From assembly GCA_044433165.1 (NCBI GenBank), contig JAWXTX010000118.1:1-8019 (forward strand): a stretch of DNA of 8,019 bases. The letters run 5' to 3'. Shown piece by piece: positions 1 to 6,580 of this stretch (positions are counted from its first letter, which is position 1; every line of letters starts with the position of its first letter). Under the pieces are notes generated by a model. It saw only the letters and a program-made list of their open reading frames with translations, was not told the DNA's origin and did no database searches. Both the position numbers and the translations under genes were made by a program. This DNA is from Ferrimonas sp044433165. Lineage in GTDB: Bacteria; Pseudomonadota; Gammaproteobacteria; Enterobacterales; Shewanellaceae.

Positions 1-6
1 CAAACT

Positions 7-14
7 AAGGAGAG
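7..14 (+). promoter_or_regulatory. Ribosome binding site of the CPCC protein gene
   Basis: AAGGAGAG lies 4-5 bases before the ATG at 19. It is the strongest Shine-Dalgarno sequence in the window and fixes that start. No promoter can be judged because the window begins only six bases upstream. Confidence 0.8.
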
Positions 15-18
15 AAAG

Positions 19-330
19 ATGACTGAATTATCGTTAAGAGAACGCGTTGCCTGCCCGTGTTGTGGTTACGCCAGTTTGGTGCAACGGGGCGGGCTAGAAC
101 GGTGCGAAATCTGTTTTTGGGAAGATGATGGTAGCGATAATGACACACAGGAGATTATGGGTTTTGGTAATAACGCTTGTTCATTGTTGCAGGCACGAAA
201 AAATTTTTTGAATTTTGGGGCTTGCCAATTAGATTGCCGTTTTTCTGTTAGAGCCCCCTATGCCAATGAGCCGCAATTGCGTTTTTTTGGTTTGCGCGGT
301 CACCGAAATCAAGCACAGTCCGTAAAATAA
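19..330 (+). CDS. CPCC family cysteine-rich protein (function unknown)
   Basis: This is a complete 103-residue protein with a good ribosome binding site. The N-terminal half has the pattern of the CPCC cysteine-rich family: CPCCGY at residues 12-17 (C12, C14, C15) and CEICFWEDDG at 29-38 (C29, C32). The four or five cysteines suggest a small zinc-ribbon-like metal site, which is inference. A second conserved block, SLLQARKNFLNFGAC (residues 55-69), resembles the family's 'SL.eAr.NF...Ga' segment, followed by VRAPY near 78. The length is typical for the family. There is no signal peptide or membrane segment, so it is probably cytosolic. No biochemical role is established that I know of. The family is scattered among bacteria, often as a lone gene. 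The RNase HI gene follows after 86 bases with no overlap, so a shared transcript is possible but unproven. Confidence 0.85.
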   Translation: MTELSLRERVACPCCGYASLVQRGGLERCEICFWEDDGSDNDTQEIMGFGNNACSLLQARKNFLNFGACQLDCRFSVRAPYANEPQLRFFGLRGHRNQAQSVK

Positions 331-401
331 GCGATGGATACGCTTAAGTTGCAATGTGCTCTAAAAATCGCGACAGTGCCCTTCTTTGATTCAAGTAGCA
401 G

Positions 402-408
402 AGTAGGG
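402..408 (+). promoter_or_regulatory. Ribosome binding site supporting the TTG start of RNase HI
   Basis: AGTAGGG ends eight bases before the TTG at 417. An in-frame TAG at 396-398 rules out any earlier start, so this moderate Shine-Dalgarno match supports TTG as the initiator. Confidence 0.45.
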
Positions 409-416
409 CATTTTCA

Positions 417-1169
417 TTGGCAAAGTTTTATGTGGTGTGGCGCGGCCGAAAAGCCGGTATTTATCGTGACTGGAATAGCTGTAAAGCACAGGTCGATGGT
501 TTTGCTGGGGCGCGTTATAAGTCTTTTCCTAGTGCTGCTGAGGCAGAAGCGGCTTTTAAGCGAGTACCGCAAGCCACAAAACCCACCTTAAAAGAAAAAC
601 CCAAATCGCCCCCTGCATTGACGCAAGCGCAATTATCTTTGCGCTTAGCTGAGGTACCTTTAGCGTTATTTTGCGATGGCGCTTGTGATCCGAATCCGGG
701 TAAAGCCGGTACGGGAATGGTGGTATACCATTTTGGTGAATTAGTGGGTTGTTGGTATGGTGCTTATAACCCCCATGGGACTAATAACACGGCGGAGTTA
801 TTAGGGTTAGCCAAAGCGTTTGAATACGCACAAACACACATAAGCGATGAGCTTATCCATATCTATTCTGATTCCAGTTATTCGATTAAAGCGATTACAG
901 AATGGGCCGCTGGTTGGCAGCGCCGTGGTTGGCAACGAGCAGGCAATAAGCCGGTACAAAACCTAGAATTGATCCAGCCATTGTATGAACAATACCAACA
1001 GTTACAAGGGAAGATCCAACTGCAGCATGTAGCTGGTCATGCGGGTATTGAAGGCAACGAATTGGCGGATCGAATGAGCGTGATTGCAATCCAACAGCAA
1101 AGCCGTCAATGGCAAACCTATGATGGCCCTTTGTGCATTGATAGTATTCTGGCCTTAGCCCGTGGTTAG
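417..1169 (+). CDS. rnhA: Ribonuclease HI with N-terminal viroplasmin (hybrid-binding) domain
   Basis: This 250-residue protein would cut the RNA strand of RNA/DNA hybrids such as R-loops and replication primers. Residues 1-49 (starting AKFYVVWRGRKAGIY, with FAGARYKSF at 29-37) are a viroplasmin-like domain, known from eukaryotic RNase H1 as the hybrid-binding domain. A proline- and lysine-rich linker spans about 50-75. The catalytic domain runs from about 80 to 235. It has the full DEDD set, D87 (FCDGAC), E127 (NTAELLGL), D152 (YSDSSY) and D218 (NELADRM), plus the flexible-loop histidine H208 (VAGHAG). The basic WQRRGWQRA segment at 167-175 corresponds to the substrate-binding handle of E. 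coli RNase HI. The start is TTG, the first possible initiator after an in-frame stop at 396. It differs from the shorter single-domain RnhA of E. coli, so a separate single-domain RNase HI may exist elsewhere in the genome. The symbol follows the family, not a verified ortholog. Confidence 0.93.
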   Translation: MAKFYVVWRGRKAGIYRDWNSCKAQVDGFAGARYKSFPSAAEAEAAFKRVPQATKPTLKEKPKSPPALTQAQLSLRLAEVPLALFCDGACDPNPGKAGTGMVVYHFGELVGCWYGAYNPHGTNNTAELLGLAKAFEYAQTHISDELIHIYSDSSYSIKAITEWAAGWQRRGWQRAGNKPVQNLELIQPLYEQYQQLQGKIQLQHVAGHAGIEGNELADRMSVIAIQQQSRQWQTYDGPLCIDSILALARG

Positions 1170-1225
1170 TGTGCGCCGAGCTTGGCGGAGGTTGGTTGTG
1201 GCTTGATTCGCCGCGAAATTGATGG

Positions 1226-1257
1226 TTGCCTTGAGTTTCGCTCTGTTTCGCTACAAT
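1226..1257 (+). promoter_or_regulatory. Possible folE promoter with a 10-bp-spaced direct repeat
   Basis: TACAAT at 1252-1257 is a good -10 match. The candidate -35 boxes are poorly spaced: TTGAGT at 1231 leaves 15 bases and TTGCCT at 1226 leaves 20. GTTTCGCT occurs twice here, at 1235-1242 and 1245-1252, exactly one helical turn apart, between the -35 region and the -10 box. This could be a weak promoter that depends on a regulator; that is inference. Confidence 0.3.
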
Positions 1258-1286
1258 ATCCTTAGCTATCTGATTGTATTCCTATA

Positions 1287-1946
1287 ATGAACAGGCCCTT
1301 AAATATGATATCTGAGCACGCTCAAGCGGTTCGTAGCGCTTTAGAAGCGCATGGACTTGAAACCCCAATGATTGCTAACGGGTTAGATCGAGAACAGAAG
1401 TATCAAAAAATCCAAGCATTAATGGCAGAAATGATGGATACCTTAGGGCTGGATCGCAGTGATGATAGCCTTGAGCGCACGCCGCATCGCATTGCCAAAA
1501 TGTACGTAGATGAGATCTTTGCCGGCTTGGATTACCATCACTTTCCATCATTGGCATTGATTGAAAATAAGATGGGGGTTGAGGAGATGATCACCGTTAG
1601 CGACATTAACGTCACTTCAACTTGCGAACACCATTTTGTGACCATTGATGGCTTCGCTAAGGTTGCCTACATACCAAAATCGACCATTGTTGGCCTGTCT
1701 AAAATTAATCGAATCGTGCGCTTTTTTGCGCAACGTCCGCAAGTACAAGAGCGTTTAACGCGGCAAATATTGGTGTGTTTGCAAACCCTATTGGGTACTG
1801 AGAACGTGGCGGTATCCATTAATGCTGCCCATTACTGTGTGAAGTCCCGAGGGGTGATGGACAGCACCTCGCACACCACCACTACCGCATTGGGGGGTAA
1901 TTTTCGCAGCGACGCCCGTACTCGTGCCGAGTTTTTCGCATCTTAA
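1287..1946 (+). CDS. folE: GTP cyclohydrolase I
   Basis: FolE converts GTP to 7,8-dihydroneopterin triphosphate plus formate, the first committed step of tetrahydrofolate (and pterin or queuosine precursor) synthesis. It acts in the cytosol as a zinc-dependent homodecamer. The 219-residue length compares with 222 in E. coli. The zinc ligands are C113 and H116 in TSTCEHHFVTIDG and C184 in HYCVKSRG; the active-site histidines H115 and H182 are also present. TPHRIAKMYVDEIF (65-78), GLSKINRIVRFFAQRPQVQERL (136-157) and TTTTALGG (197-204) are near-identical to family consensus. The start is uncertain: the ATG at 1287 lacks a Shine-Dalgarno, while the ATG at 1305 (M7) has a weak AACAGG nine bases upstream, and both lengths fit the family. 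It stands 117 bases after RNase HI and probably has its own promoter. Confidence 0.97.
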   Translation: MNRPLNMISEHAQAVRSALEAHGLETPMIANGLDREQKYQKIQALMAEMMDTLGLDRSDDSLERTPHRIAKMYVDEIFAGLDYHHFPSLALIENKMGVEEMITVSDINVTSTCEHHFVTIDGFAKVAYIPKSTIVGLSKINRIVRFFAQRPQVQERLTRQILVCLQTLLGTENVAVSINAAHYCVKSRGVMDSTSHTTTTALGGNFRSDARTRAEFFAS

Positions 1947-2035
1947 ATGTTTTTTAGCAATATCTTGGGTGGATCTTCGCCATTATTATCGCGGGAGTGA
2001 TGGCGATCCTTTGGCTTTGCGTCACTGCCTGTTAG
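1947..2035 (+). pseudogene. Possible frame-broken 29-residue membrane peptide gene
   Basis: An ATG sits directly after the folE TAA. In its own frame it encodes 17 residues ending at TGA (1998-2000). One base out of frame, positions 1973-2032 read IFAIIIAGVMAILWLCVTAC, a convincing single transmembrane helix, closed by TAG at 2033-2035. That hydrophobic frame has no early ATG, GTG or TTG, and a TAG at 1955-1957 closes it upstream. A single extra G in the GGG at 1967-1969, or a -1 slip there, would join MFFSNILG to W-IFAIII. It could be a small membrane protein broken by a real or sequencing indel, or chance. No Shine-Dalgarno is visible, so expression would rely on coupling to folE. I recognise no family. 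Confidence 0.25.
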
Positions 2036-2038
2036 GAT
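2011..2038 (+). promoter_or_regulatory. Candidate hrpA promoter
   Basis: TTGGCT (2011-2016), a 16-base spacer and TAGGAT (2033-2038) make a moderate sigma-70 pair, four of six matches in each box. It would start transcription near 2045 and give hrpA a leader of about 15 bases. It overlaps the end of the hydrophobic frame described at 1947-2035. This rests on pattern matching only. Confidence 0.25.
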
Positions 2039-2059
2039 CTACGCGTAAATGTTGAGTTA

Positions 2060-5000
2060 TTGGTGTCTCTCTTGTCGCGATTAAACCCTTTTTCCCCCGA
2101 GCAACTTGCCTTATGTCTAGCCAAAGATGCCGCCACAGTACGGCGTCGTTTGAGTGGTTTAAAGAAGGTAACCGATCCCGCTAAGCGTGCAGGACTGCAG
2201 CAATCCTTGCAAAAATTGGTGGAACAAAGCCAAGAGCAAGTGGCCATTCGTACTTTAAATTTGCCCACCATTAGCTATCCTGAGCTGCCGGTATCGGAGC
2301 GAAAAGAGGAGATTGCCAATGCGATTCGCGATCACCAAGTGGTGATTGTGGCGGGGGAAACCGGCAGCGGTAAAACCACCCAGTTACCTAAAATTTGCAT
2401 GTCGTTGGGGCGGGGGACTCGTGGTTTAATTGGCCATACGCAACCGCGTCGCTTGGCGGCACGAGCCGTGGCGACACGGGTGGCGGAAGAGCTGCAAACG
2501 TCGCTGGGAGACATGGTTGGTTTTAAGGTGCGCTTTAGCGATCAGACCAGCAGCGAAAGCTACCTCAAATTGATGACCGATGGCATTTTGCTGGCTGAAA
2601 TTCAGCACGATCGGTGGCTGAACCAATACGATACCATCATCATTGATGAAGCCCATGAACGCAGCCTTAATATCGACTTTATTTTAGGCTACCTGAAGCA
2701 GCTTCTGCCTAAGCGACCCGACCTTAAAGTGGTGATCACCTCTGCCACCATTGATGTAGAGCGTTTTTCACACCACTTTAATGATGCACCAGTTATCGAG
2801 GTTTCAGGGCGTACCTTCCCTGTTGAACAGCGTTACTTGCCTCTGGTGCGTGATAATGGCCCAGATTTAGAGCCGTTAGAAGGCATTTTCAATGCGGTTG
2901 ATGAACTGTGTGCGGAAGGCCCTGGGGACATCCTTATTTTTATGAATGGCGAGCGGGAGATCCGCGATGCCGCGGATGCATTAGCGCGTCGTAATTTAAA
3001 AGACACTGAAATTTTGCCACTTTATGCGCGTTTATCGCATGTAGAGCAAGCACGGATCTTTGCCAGCCATATTGGTCGCCGTATTGTGCTTGCCACCAAC
3101 GTGGCAGAAACCAGTTTAACGGTACCGGGCATCAAATATGTGATTGATCCTGGGACGGCACGGATCAGCCGCTATAGCTACCGTACCAAGGTACAACGGT
3201 TGCCAATTGAAGCCATTTCGCAAGCATCGGCTAACCAACGTGCCGGCCGTTGTGGGCGAGTTTCTGAAGGGATCTGCATTCGCTTATACAGCGAAGAGGA
3301 TTACTTTGGACGGCCAGCGTTTACCGATCCTGAAATTCTGCGCACAAACTTAGGCTCTGTTATCTTACAAATGTTGGCATTAGGATTGGGTGAGATCAGT
3401 GCCTTTCCTTTTATTCAGCCACCAGATAGCCGCCATATCAACGATGGCATGAGCTTACTGCAAGAGTTGGGCGCAATTACCGTGCACCGAGGTCAACCCA
3501 AATTAACGGACAGTGGCCGTCAATTAGCGCGGTTACCGATTGATCCACGTTTAGCACGGATGATCTTAGCCGCAAAAGAGTATGGTTGCGTCCATGAAGT
3601 GATGGTTATTGCCGCGGCATTATCCATCCAAGATCCGCGCGAACGTCCTCTGGACAAGCAGCAAGCCGCGGATGAAAAGCACCAGCGCTTTGCGGATAAA
3701 GATTCTGATTTTATTGCGTATCTCAATTTATGGGATCACCTGCGTCATCAGCAAAAGTCACTCTCAAGCAATCAATTCCGCCGTCAATGCAAACAAGATT
3801 TCTTAAGCTATTTACGGGTACGCGAATGGCAAGACCTGTATTCGCAATTGCGGCACAGTCTTAACGAATTGGATATTCGGATGAGCGTAGGTGAGCGTGC
3901 GGATTATGAATTAATCCACCGTGCGTTGCTCACTGGGTTGCTTTCCCATATTGGCCAAAAAGAGGCAGAAGGGCACTTTAAAGGGGCAAGAAACAGTAAG
4001 TTTCATCTTTTCCCTGGTTCTCGTTTAGCGAAAAAACCGCCCAAGTGGGTGGTGGCGGCGGAATTAACGGAAACCAGCCGCTTATTTGCGCGTACCGTAG
4101 CAAAAATTGATCCCGCGTGGATTGAACCCATCGCTGCACATTTAGTTAAAAAAAGCCACAGCGAACCTCACTGGGAGAAAAAGCCAGGCTCGGTATTGGC
4201 GTTTGAGCAAGTTGCACTGTTTGGGTTGATTATTGTTGCGAAGCGTAAAGTGCAATATGGGCCGATAGATCCACAAGAGGCACGCCAGATCTTCCTGCGA
4301 GAAGCCTTGGTAAATGGCGAGTTAGGGCTGAACGAAGCGTTTTTAAAGCGCAACATGGCCTTGTTAGATGAAGTCGAAAGCTTGGAGCATAAGTCTCGAC
4401 GTCGCGATATTTTAGTGGATGAGCAAACGCTGTATGCCTTCTACGATGATAAAGTTGCCCAAGGGATCTACACCCGCCAACGCTTTCAGGGTTGGTGGAG
4501 TAAAGCGCGTCGGCAACAGCCTGAGTGGTTGGATTTTGATAAATCGGATCTGATGAAACACGATGCGGCCGCCGTTACCGCGCTGCAGTTTCCCGATTAT
4601 TGGACTCAAGCTGAGATCACGCTACCACTTTCGTATCAGTTTGAACCCAGTGCTTTGGATGATGGCGTTTCGTTACACCTACCATTAGCTTTACTCAATC
4701 AAATTGAGCCGGATGGGTTTGATTACCTTGTCCCAGGCTTACGCCATGAGCTTGTTGTGGCTCTAATTAAGAGCTTGCCTAAGGCGTTACGGCGTAATTT
4801 TGTGCCAGCGCCTAACTACGCCGATGCCGTACTTGCTGCAATCACGCCCTTTGAAATGCCCTTATTGGATGCCGTATGCAAACAATTGTTGCGGATCAGT
4901 GGTACTCGAATCAGTTCAGACAGTTTTGATTTAAGCCAGTTGCCTAAACATCTGCAGTTCAATTTTAAGGTGGAAGATGACAACGGGAAATTGTTGGCAC

Positions 5001-5944
5001 AGGGGCGAGATCTGCTGATGTTGCGTCAGCAACTCAAAGGGCAATTGAAACAGGCGATAGCCACGGTAGCTGAACAAGGGATTGAACAGTCAGGATTAAC
5101 AGATTGGCAGTTTGGCCCCTTGCCTCATCAGTATGAGCAGCAGCGGGGGAGTTACACCATTAAGGCCTATCCGGCGTTAGTGGATGAAGGTACGAGCGTG
5201 GCTGTTAAGTTGTTTGACAGTGAATATAAAGCTGCGCAAGCAAATCGCATTGGTCTTCGACGATTACTGCTGATTAACGTGCCAAACCCAGTGAAATATC
5301 TGCAGCAAAATTTGCCCAACAAAGCCAAATTAGCCATGTATTTTAATCCTTTTGGCCGAGTTGATGTGCTGATTTCCGATTGCATTGACGCTGGCATCGA
5401 CCAAATTATCGATGGCCAAGGGATTACGGTACAGGATGACGCCAGTTTTGCTCAAGCGCGCGAATTAGTGCGCGCAGAACTGGGTGATACGGTTGTTGCA
5501 ATTGGTCAACAAGTTGAGCAGGTTCTTACCACGTGGGGAGCCATTAAAAAACGTTTAAAAGGGCGTATCAGCTTGGAGATTGCTTTTGCTATGTCAGACA
5601 TTCAAGCGCATTTAGAACGTTTGGTGTATCCCGGTTTTGTGGCTGACTGCGGTTGGCAGCGTTTAGAAGATATTGTGCGCTACCTAAAAGGGATTGAACG
5701 GCGATTAGAAAAACTGCCGGTTGATCCGAATCGTGACCGGCTGCAGCTGCTGAAGATTCAAAAAGTTGAACAAGCCTATCAAGATGCCTTGACTCGCATT
5801 CCGAAAGGTCAGCCAGTGAGTGATGCCTTAAAAGAGATAAGGTGGATGTTGGAAGAATATCGTATAAGCTGCTTTGCACAGACGTTAGGCACAAAATACC
5901 CAATTTCAGATAAACGGATCAGTAATGCGTTAGCGGAGTGCTAA
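2060..5944 (+). CDS. hrpA: ATP-dependent RNA helicase HrpA (DEAH box)
   Basis: HrpA is a large cytosolic DEAH-box 3'-5' RNA helicase. In E. coli it acts in mRNA processing and, by more recent work, in releasing stalled or collided ribosomes. This copy has 1294 residues against 1300 in E. coli and is collinear throughout. RecA-like domain 1 has Walker A GETGSGKT (99-106), DEAH (196-199) and SAT (228-230). Domain 2 has TNVAETSLTVPG (346-357) and motif VI QRAGRCGR (393-400). The HA2 winged-helix/ratchet region follows at about 460-560, then an OB-fold near 600-690. The long C-terminal DUF3418 region peculiar to HrpA covers about 700-1290, with LEHKSRRRDILVD and a terminal PISDKRI block. No in-frame ATG occurs before residue 114. 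Translation must start at TTG 2060 or GTG 2063, and the distance to LKKV matches E. coli within a residue or so. Only a GAG precedes it as Shine-Dalgarno, suggesting weak initiation. Confidence 0.97.
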   Translation: MVSLLSRLNPFSPEQLALCLAKDAATVRRRLSGLKKVTDPAKRAGLQQSLQKLVEQSQEQVAIRTLNLPTISYPELPVSERKEEIANAIRDHQVVIVAGETGSGKTTQLPKICMSLGRGTRGLIGHTQPRRLAARAVATRVAEELQTSLGDMVGFKVRFSDQTSSESYLKLMTDGILLAEIQHDRWLNQYDTIIIDEAHERSLNIDFILGYLKQLLPKRPDLKVVITSATIDVERFSHHFNDAPVIEVSGRTFPVEQRYLPLVRDNGPDLEPLEGIFNAVDELCAEGPGDILIFMNGEREIRDAADALARRNLKDTEILPLYARLSHVEQARIFASHIGRRIVLATNVAETSLTVPGIKYVIDPGTARISRYSYRTKVQRLPIEAISQASANQRAGRCGRVSEGICIRLYSEEDYFGRPAFTDPEILRTNLGSVILQMLALGLGEISAFPFIQPPDSRHINDGMSLLQELGAITVHRGQPKLTDSGRQLARLPIDPRLARMILAAKEYGCVHEVMVIAAALSIQDPRERPLDKQQAADEKHQRFADKDSDFIAYLNLWDHLRHQQKSLSSNQFRRQCKQDFLSYLRVREWQDLYSQLRHSLNELDIRMSVGERADYELIHRALLTGLLSHIGQKEAEGHFKGARNSKFHLFPGSRLAKKPPKWVVAAELTETSRLFARTVAKIDPAWIEPIAAHLVKKSHSEPHWEKKPGSVLAFEQVALFGLIIVAKRKVQYGPIDPQEARQIFLREALVNGELGLNEAFLKRNMALLDEVESLEHKSRRRDILVDEQTLYAFYDDKVAQGIYTRQRFQGWWSKARRQQPEWLDFDKSDLMKHDAAAVTALQFPDYWTQAEITLPLSYQFEPSALDDGVSLHLPLALLNQIEPDGFDYLVPGLRHELVVALIKSLPKALRRNFVPAPNYADAVLAAITPFEMPLLDAVCKQLLRISGTRISSDSFDLSQLPKHLQFNFKVEDDNGKLLAQGRDLLMLRQQLKGQLKQAIATVAEQGIEQSGLTDWQFGPLPHQYEQQRGSYTIKAYPALVDEGTSVAVKLFDSEYKAAQANRIGLRRLLLINVPNPVKYLQQNLPNKAKLAMYFNPFGRVDVLISDCIDAGIDQIIDGQGITVQDDASFAQARELVRAELGDTVVAIGQQVEQVLTTWGAIKKRLKGRISLEIAFAMSDIQAHLERLVYPGFVADCGWQRLEDIVRYLKGIERRLEKLPVDPNRDRLQLLKIQKVEQAYQDALTRIPKGQPVSDALKEIRWMLEEYRISCFAQTLGTKYPISDKRISNALAEC

Positions 5945-6007
5945 GCAATCACTTCTCCTACTTTTATGAATTTAAAATAAAGGACGAGAGTAGGGGGCGT
6001 TGCTTTT
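5945..6007 (+). terminator. Possible weak hairpin terminator after hrpA
   Basis: Just after the hrpA stop, GCAA (5945-5948) can pair with TTGC (6000-6003). CTCCTACT (5955-5962) can pair with AGTAGGGG (5989-5996), with one G-U pair. TTTAT (5963-5967) can pair with ATAAA (5977-5981) in the loop. The structure is followed by only four T residues (6004-6007). It is an interrupted stem with a short U-tract, so it is a weak candidate at best. Otherwise 5945-6150 holds no gene I can support. Confidence 0.3.
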
Positions 6008-6154
6008 ATGGGAATGTTGATAACACGTTATTTATGTCGGTTGAATCATTCTTAGCGTCGCTTGTTATTTATGAACTCCATTGTGCACATGCTTAAAAAG
6101 CAAACTCATTGATTAACAACCGGGCAAGTTGTTTATTTAATTAACACTTGGGTT

Positions 6155-6204
6155 ATTTTTAGCAAAAAATGCTTTACCAATCCCGAAGATCGCCATATTA
6201 TAAG
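6155..6204 (+). promoter_or_regulatory. tRNA-Ser promoter with GC-rich discriminator
   Basis: TTTACC (6173-6178) and TATTAT (6196-6201) are separated by exactly 17 bases, and the -10 matches consensus at five of six. The stretch upstream (about 6155-6170) is A/T-tract rich, as in an UP element. The bases after the -10 box are GC-rich (GCGGCGTC, 6204-6211). Such discriminators are typical of stable-RNA promoters under stringent (ppGpp) control in gammaproteobacteria. Transcription would begin near 6208, only three or four bases before the mature tRNA end. Confidence 0.65.
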
Positions 6205-6211
6205 CGGCGTC

Positions 6212-6302
6212 GGAGGGATGGCAGAGTGGTCGATTGCACCGGTCTTGAAAACCGGCATAGGTTTGTAGCCTATCTAGGGTTCAAATCCCTATCCCTCCGC
6301 CA
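6212..6302 (+). tRNA. tRNA-Ser (anticodon TGA)
   Basis: This is a class II tRNA of 91 bases with encoded CCA (6300-6302). The acceptor stem GGAGGGA (6212-6218) pairs perfectly with TCCCTCC (6292-6298), and the discriminator is G6299. The anticodon stem CCGGT/ACCGG (6239-6243 with 6251-6255) closes the loop CTTGAAA, placing anticodon TGA at 6246-6248. The long variable arm typical of serine tRNAs has stem ATAGG/CCTAT (6257-6261 with 6269-6273). The T-arm is TAGGG/CCCTA around TTCAAAT. It should read UCA and, if U34 carries the usual gammaproteobacterial modification, UCG and UCU. It is a single gene with its own promoter and terminator. The anticodon arm is identical to that of E. coli tRNA-Ser(UGA). 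Confidence 0.98.
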
Positions 6303-6350
6303 TACAACGAAAAAAGCCTGCTGATTATCAGCAGGCTTTTTTCGTTGTAT
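6302..6350 (+). terminator. Intrinsic terminator within a perfect 49-bp palindrome
   Basis: A GC-rich stem GCCTGCTGA/TCAGCAGGC (6316-6324 with 6328-6336, loop TTA) is followed by six T residues (6337-6342) and preceded by six A residues (6310-6315). It is therefore a strong rho-independent terminator for tRNA-Ser and could work in either direction. Pairing continues past the A/T tracts through ATACAACG (6302-6309) with CGTTGTAT (6343-6350). This gives 24-base arms around a single central T (6326) with no mismatch. The final A of the tRNA CCA is the first base of the palindrome. Confidence 0.93.
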
Positions 6351-6527
6351 TTAAAAGTGCTTGTCATTCTTATTCCAGAAAAGAATCACTTAATTACAAA
6401 ATGCCACCAACATTCACTGGTGATAGTATTTTCTATAACATCAGTGTCAAGTTGATTAAACATCATGGTGTTATTATTAATAAATAATTGGTAGTATCTT
6501 AATCCAATAATGTAAGAAAATTTAGAT

Positions 6528-6559
6528 TGTTACCAACATGTTTAATTACTGGTGTAACA
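6528..6559. repeat. Inverted repeat upstream of the chemoreceptor gene
   Basis: TGTTAC (6528-6533) and GTAACA (6554-6559) are inverted copies, with inner ACCA/TGGT elements slightly offset. The structure includes the second ACCAACAT...ACTGGTG motif. It lies 30 bases before the start codon, where an operator or an mRNA leader hairpin could act. There is no direct evidence for either. Confidence 0.4.
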
Positions 6560-6574
6560 TTTTGTTTTTAAGTT

Positions 6575-6580
6575 AAAGGA
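6575..6580 (+). promoter_or_regulatory. Ribosome binding site deciding the GTG start of the chemoreceptor
   Basis: AAAGGA ends eight bases before the GTG at 6589. An in-frame TAA at 6574-6576 excludes earlier starts, and the product begins with a lysine pair and a hydrophobic helix as expected. Confidence 0.75.

Noticed and set aside
334..591. An 85-residue + strand frame beginning with ATG between the CPCC gene and RNase HI
   Set aside because: It overlaps the clearly coding viroplasmin domain of RNase HI in another frame, shows no family pattern and has no ribosome binding site.
1171..1190. Short GC hairpin CGCC/GGCG after RNase HI as a terminator
   Set aside because: The stem is only four or five pairs and no T-tract follows, so it does not qualify as an intrinsic terminator.
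2032..5903. Several minus-strand reading frames of 60-104 residues across hrpA
   Set aside because: They lie antisense to a protein conserved along its full length, have no family motifs and are expected shadows of its codon use.
6008..6096. Two very short + strand frames after hrpA, starting with ATG at 6008 (15 residues) and 6034 (20 residues)
   Set aside because: Neither has a well-placed ribosome binding site or a recognisable protein pattern. The AGGGGG near 5992-5997 is too far from the first ATG to be convincing.
6115..6133. Inverted repeat AACAAC...GTTGTT upstream of the tRNA promoter
   Set aside because: It has six-base arms around a 7-base spacer in AT-rich sequence, which is common by chance. 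It matches no operator I can name and lies about 40 bases above the -35 box.
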